Of a stretch of DNA of 64,000 bases, positions 60,243-64,000 are shown piece after piece. The notes beneath the pieces are model-generated. The model had not been told where the DNA came from. It saw nothing but the letters and a program-made list of their open reading frames with translations, and searched no databases. Origin of the DNA: Chitinophaga pinensis (GTDB lineage Bacteria > Bacteroidota > Bacteroidia > Chitinophagales > CAMDFR01). Location of the stretch: NCBI GenBank assembly GCA_945860705.1, contig CAMART010000003.1:1-64000 (forward strand). The letters run 5' to 3'. Position 1 is the stretch's first letter; the number at the start of each line of letters is the position of its first letter. The translations under genes and the position numbers were made by a program.

Positions 60243-62513
60243 ATGGCAAAATTTAAGAAACAAGATGCACTAGACTATCATTCACAAGGTCGTGCAGGAA
60301 AAATAGAAGTAATACCTAGTAAACCATATAGTACACAAAGAGATTTAACTCTAGCATACTCACCGGGAGTAGCTGAACCATGTTTAGAAATAGAAAAAAA
60401 TCCAGATGATGCTTATAAGTATACTACTAAAGGAAATCTAGTAGCTGTGATTTCAAATGGTACGGCAGTACTTGGGTTGGGCGATATAGGTGCATTAGCT
60501 TCTAAGCCAGTGATGGAAGGGAAAGGACTGCTCTTCAAGATTTTTGCAGATATAGATGTATTTGATATAGAAGTAGACACAAAAAATATAGATGAATTTG
60601 TAAATACAGTAAAAAATATTGCTGTCACTTTTGGAGGTATCAATTTAGAAGATATAAAAGCTCCAGAATGTTTTGAGATTGAAAGAAGATTGAAAGAAGA
60701 ACTTGATATTCCATTGATGCATGATGACCAGCACGGTACAGCTATCATATCTGCTGCAGCATTGCTCAATGCAGTAGAACTTTCTAATAAAAAAATGAGT
60801 GAAGTAAAAATCATTATCAATGGTGCGGGTGCATCTGCAAACTCATGTGCAAAAATGTACATAGCTGTAGGAGCAAATAAAGATAATATCATGATGCTTG
60901 ATAGCAAAGGTGTGATACATAAAAACCGAACTGACTTAAATGAATACAAAGCGTTTTTTGCAATAGAAGATAAAGGCATACATACATTGAAAGATGCCAT
61001 AAAAGGTGCCGATGTATTTGTAGGATTATCTACAGGAAATATATTGAGTCAAGATATGGTAAGAAGCATGGCAAACAATTGTATCGTATTTGCACTCGCT
61101 AATCCAAATCCAGAAATCTCTTATGAACTCGCTATACAATCAAGAGAAGATATCATATTTGCTACAGGAAGAAGTGACCATCCTAACCAAGTAAATAATG
61201 TACTTGGATTTCCATTTATATTCAGAGGAGCACTTGATGTGCGAGCAAAATGTATCAATGAAGAAATGAAACTAGCTGCAACTCTTGCATTGGCTTCTAT
61301 AGCAAAGGAACCAGTACCTGAGCATATCAATCTTACCTATGGTGTGAATAATTTAAAATTTGGTAAAGAATATATCATACCAAAACCGATGGATAATAGA
61401 TTGCTATCAGCGGTGAGTGCTGCTGTAGCAAAAGCAGCTATGGATAGTGGTGTAGCTCGTCAAAACATTACAGATTGGGAAGCATATAAACTGCACTTAG
61501 ATACTAAACTTGGTAGATACAACAAGCTGATGAGAGGTATCACTAGCAAAGCAAAATCGGATCCTAAAAAAGTAGTATTTGCAGAAGCAGATAACTTTAA
61601 AATATTAAAAGCTGCTCAAGTAGCTCGTGACGAAGGTATTGCTATTCCTATTCTTCTAGGCAATAAAGATAAAATCTTAGCTATGATGGATGAATATGGA
61701 TTGGATATGAAAGATTGTATCATACGTGATGCGTGGCTTCCAGAAGAAGAAGCAAGAAGAAATGAGTTTGGAGATATGCTCTGGAAAAAAAGAGAACGTA
61801 GAGGTCTTACTCAGTATGAAGCTAGAAGAATCATGAAAGACCGAAATTATTTTGGTGCTATGCTTGTTGAAAACGGTGAAGCAGATGCTATGATATCTGG
61901 ACTGACAAGATGGTATGGTGCACCTATCAAACCTGCATTTGATGTAATAGGCAAAAGAGAAGGGGTAGATAGAGTAGCTGGCTTATATATTATTGTCACT
62001 AAAAAAGGTCCTTACTTTTTTGCTGATACTACTATGAATACAGACCCTACAGCAGAGGAATTAGCAAATATTGCTGTACTAACTGCAAACACTATCAAAC
62101 AATTTAATATTACTCCACGCATTGCCATGTTGTCTTACTCAAACTTTGGTTCTACAAATAACGGAGAGATACCACGAAAAGTACAAAAAGCTGTGAGTAT
62201 ATTACACAAAAATCATCCGGATTTGATTGTCGATGGCGATATACAAGCCAACTTTGCAGTAAATAATGATTTATTAAAAGAACAATTTCCATTCAGTCAG
62301 TTAGTAGATAAAAATGTAAACACATTCATATTTCCAAACCTTGCTTCGGGAAATATTGCTTATAAACTCATGCAAGAACTAGGCAATGCAGAAGCTATAG
62401 GACCGGTATTAATGGGACTCAAAAAACCTATACATATACTTCAATTAGGTAGTTCGGTAAGAGAGATTGTAAATATGACTGCTATTGCTGTGGTAGATGC
62501 TCAGAATAAATAA
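60243..62513 (+). CDS. maeB: NADP-dependent malic enzyme fused to phosphotransacetylase-like domain
   Basis: 756 aa. Residues about 1-430 are the malic enzyme (YSPGVAEPCLEI, DLGALASKPVMEGK-like catalytic stretch, DDQHGTAIISAAALLNA and the NADP loop IINGAGASANSCAKM). Residues about 430-756 form a phosphate acetyltransferase-like domain (KKVVFAEADNFKILKAAQVARDEG, NGEADAMISGLTRWYG) that in MaeB-type enzymes serves as a regulatory acetyl-CoA-responsive module rather than a catalyst. The enzyme converts malate to pyruvate, CO2 and NADPH. Length and order match MaeB. Own promoter box 33 nt upstream. Confidence 0.95.
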   Translation: MAKFKKQDALDYHSQGRAGKIEVIPSKPYSTQRDLTLAYSPGVAEPCLEIEKNPDDAYKYTTKGNLVAVISNGTAVLGLGDIGALASKPVMEGKGLLFKIFADIDVFDIEVDTKNIDEFVNTVKNIAVTFGGINLEDIKAPECFEIERRLKEELDIPLMHDDQHGTAIISAAALLNAVELSNKKMSEVKIIINGAGASANSCAKMYIAVGANKDNIMMLDSKGVIHKNRTDLNEYKAFFAIEDKGIHTLKDAIKGADVFVGLSTGNILSQDMVRSMANNCIVFALANPNPEISYELAIQSREDIIFATGRSDHPNQVNNVLGFPFIFRGALDVRAKCINEEMKLAATLALASIAKEPVPEHINLTYGVNNLKFGKEYIIPKPMDNRLLSAVSAAVAKAAMDSGVARQNITDWEAYKLHLDTKLGRYNKLMRGITSKAKSDPKKVVFAEADNFKILKAAQVARDEGIAIPILLGNKDKILAMMDEYGLDMKDCIIRDAWLPEEEARRNEFGDMLWKKRERRGLTQYEARRIMKDRNYFGAMLVENGEADAMISGLTRWYGAPIKPAFDVIGKREGVDRVAGLYIIVTKKGPYFFADTTMNTDPTAEELANIAVLTANTIKQFNITPRIAMLSYSNFGSTNNGEIPRKVQKAVSILHKNHPDLIVDGDIQANFAVNNDLLKEQFPFSQLVDKNVNTFIFPNLASGNIAYKLMQELGNAEAIGPVLMGLKKPIHILQLGSSVREIVNMTAIAVVDAQNK

Positions 62514-62574
62514 TATCAATAAAAAAAACGCATATTTTTACAAATATTTTAAACAAACACACAAAAATTTAAAA

Positions 62575-64000
62575 ATGAAAAAACAATTCCTAGTACTTTC
62601 AATAAGTTTATTATTCTTATTGAATTTAAATGCTCAAACAGCAAAAACTACCATTACTTGGGGTTCTGAATTTATGTCACCTAAAAAACATGTTTTTACA
62701 GGAGTTTTAGGAAATCCTAAAGATGGATACGTATCTATCAATCAGCGATATGGCAAAAGTTTGACATTACAAAAATTTAACACTGATTTAAAATTAAAAT
62801 CTGAAAATGCTGTAGACTTAAAAACTATGCCTAAAGGCTATATGAGCGAGTTTTTTTTAGATATGAATAATAAATACTATTGGGTATATTCTACATGGGA
62901 TAAGAAAGCTAAAATAGAACAACTCAATGTACGACCTATAGATATAAGTACTGCAAAACTTACAGGTAAGTCTACTCCTGTAATAAAATCAGATAAAAAA
63001 TTAGCAGGTGATTTAGTTGCTACTGGATTTTATAAAATAGGGACTGCGAATAAATGGGAAAGCGAATTATCTGATAATGGTAGCAAAGTTTTAGTTCATT
63101 ATAGATTGAAACCTGAGATAAAAGACGATTCTAAAAATAAAGATGTAATTGGATTATATGTATTTGATAGCGAATTTGAGGAAATATCAGGGAGACGTGT
63201 AGAAATGCCATATGTAGAAGAATTTCTTGATATTATGTCTTATCAAATAGATAATGCAGGCAATGCTTACATACTAGGTAAAGTATATGAAGGAAGTAAA
63301 AAAGAAAAAACAAAAGATAAAAAACCAAATTATCATTTTGAGATTTTTAAATACACTAAAGATAATTCTGAGGCAATAAAAATTTCATTAAAACTAGAAT
63401 CTACTTTTGTAAGCTCTATAAAACTTGTAGAAGGTAAAGAGGGTAATATGATATTGGTAGGCTATTATTCTAAATCTACATATGGTGCAGCAGATGGTGT
63501 ATTTTGTTTCAACCTAAATAGTACGACTAATAAAATCGAAAATAAATTTAAAGGATTTTATGAGTTTCCATCAGATATTATGAAAGCATACGAAAAAAGT
63601 AGAACTGCAAAAAAAGTAAATGATAAGGAAGCAAAAGATGCCAATGAATTAACATCTTTAAAAATCAAAGATATCATGGTAAATGAAGATGGAAGCTTTG
63701 ATGTTTTTGGAGAAGAATATACACATATATGGTATGTGAGAATAAATAATAGAAGAGTGGAATATGTTCACAAATTAATCTACGGAGATATTTATGTAAT
63801 GCGTATTGGTGCTGATGGAGAAATGAAACAAGTAAATAAAATACCAAAATATCAATTTAAATCATTAACTACATCTAGTCCTGTACTAGCTAATGAAGTA
63901 TTTGGAATGTCTTTCTATCTAGATAAAAAAGATGGTAATTATTTTATATACTATGTAGATAATCTAAAAAATCTAAATATCAAAGCTACAGATGCTCCAG
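62575..64000 (+). CDS. Secreted protein of unknown function, C-terminus beyond window
   Basis: Partial, read by hand; absent from the ORF track because it runs off the right edge. The ATG at 62575 starts a signal peptide (MKKQFLVLSISLLFLLNLNAQ). At least 475 codons are open. The mature part is Lys-rich and beta-strand-like, with repeated motifs reminiscent of large Bacteroidota propeller proteins (HVFTGVLGNPKDGYVSINQRYGKSL, DNAGNAYILGKVYEG, NMILVGYYSKSTYGAADGVFCFNL). I recognise no family. A T9SS sorting domain cannot be judged because the C-terminus is missing. It starts 61 nt after the malic enzyme stop, with no clear terminator between. Confidence 0.7.
   Translation, partial: MKKQFLVLSISLLFLLNLNAQTAKTTITWGSEFMSPKKHVFTGVLGNPKDGYVSINQRYGKSLTLQKFNTDLKLKSENAVDLKTMPKGYMSEFFLDMNNKYYWVYSTWDKKAKIEQLNVRPIDISTAKLTGKSTPVIKSDKKLAGDLVATGFYKIGTANKWESELSDNGSKVLVHYRLKPEIKDDSKNKDVIGLYVFDSEFEEISGRRVEMPYVEEFLDIMSYQIDNAGNAYILGKVYEGSKKEKTKDKKPNYHFEIFKYTKDNSEAIKISLKLESTFVSSIKLVEGKEGNMILVGYYSKSTYGAADGVFCFNLNSTTNKIENKFKGFYEFPSDIMKAYEKSRTAKKVNDKEAKDANELTSLKIKDIMVNEDGSFDVFGEEYTHIWYVRINNRRVEYVHKLIYGDIYVMRIGADGEMKQVNKIPKYQFKSLTTSSPVLANEVFGMSFYLDKKDGNYFIYYVDNLKNLNIKATDAP

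Noticed and set aside
60413-61000. 195-aa minus-strand ORF in the malic enzyme gene
   Set aside because: Antisense shadow of conserved MaeB sequence; no independent support.

Overview
This window is a contiguous stretch of a low-GC (about one-third GC by eye) chromosome from a member of the Bacteroidota. Four things point there. Three secreted proteins end in type IX secretion (T9SS) C-terminal sorting domains. Many genes are preceded by the Bacteroidota promoter box TAnnTTTG, and Shine-Dalgarno sequences are largely absent. Several families are typical of the phylum (DUF2851, the acyl-CoA reductase/LuxC family, the short AMP nucleosidase, HsdR_N orphans, a short ATP synthase epsilon subunit). 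An isochorismate synthase suggests menaquinone-based respiration. I cannot place it below phylum. No rRNA, tRNA, CRISPR array, intact insertion sequence or prophage was seen.

Layout: 1-4443 (minus) holds an edge-cut outer-membrane protein and a three-gene operon (PASTA membrane protein, T9SS-sorted protein, DCC-family protein). 4582-16682 is mixed-strand core metabolism: acyl-CoA reductase, Der GTPase, AMP nucleosidase, isochorismate synthase, agmatinase-type ureohydrolase, phosphoglucosamine mutase, a methyltransferase, DUF2851, plus small secreted or lipoprotein genes. 16683-17259 is a gene-poor, repeat-rich gap. 17260-24760 holds a NUDIX enzyme, an overlapping acetyltransferase / polysaccharide deacetylase / 3-hydroxyacyl-CoA dehydrogenase-like cluster, RidA, a P-loop kinase next to dCMP deaminase, and an SPFH / zinc-ribbon / small membrane protein trio. 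24814-40365 is mostly minus strand: a CotH-kinase T9SS protein, a lone DUF58 protein, MtgA, an MFS transporter with a CBS-domain cystathionine beta-synthase-like enzyme, TerC, topoisomerase IV B, RecQ, a LolD-like ATPase, SlyD-like PPIase and OsmC, with a plus-strand MltF-like lytic transglycosylase inserted. 40464-49592 has a beta-barrel protein, a giant BNR-repeat T9SS protein, NDH-2, atpD-atpC, a di-iron ferritin-like protein and flavodoxin. 49698-64000 has an S41 protease, lipB, the five-gene SpoIIM / DUF4129 / DUF4350 / MoxR / DUF58 operon, cystathionine gamma-synthase, a fused malic enzyme, and an edge-cut secreted protein.

Most of the window is ordinary core genome and I found no clear defence or secretion system that is wholly new. 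The most interesting signals are these: (i) repeated placement of TAnnTTTG boxes only 4-6 nt before the start codon, suggesting leaderless mRNAs, together with several TTG starts; (ii) the SPFH / zinc-ribbon module with an uncharacterised 92-aa membrane partner; (iii) the kinase-like plus dCMP deaminase pair; (iv) a set of perfect intergenic palindromes, one of which has one arm tandemly amplified four times; and (v) perfect inverted repeats that look like operators or structured RNA upstream of several genes.
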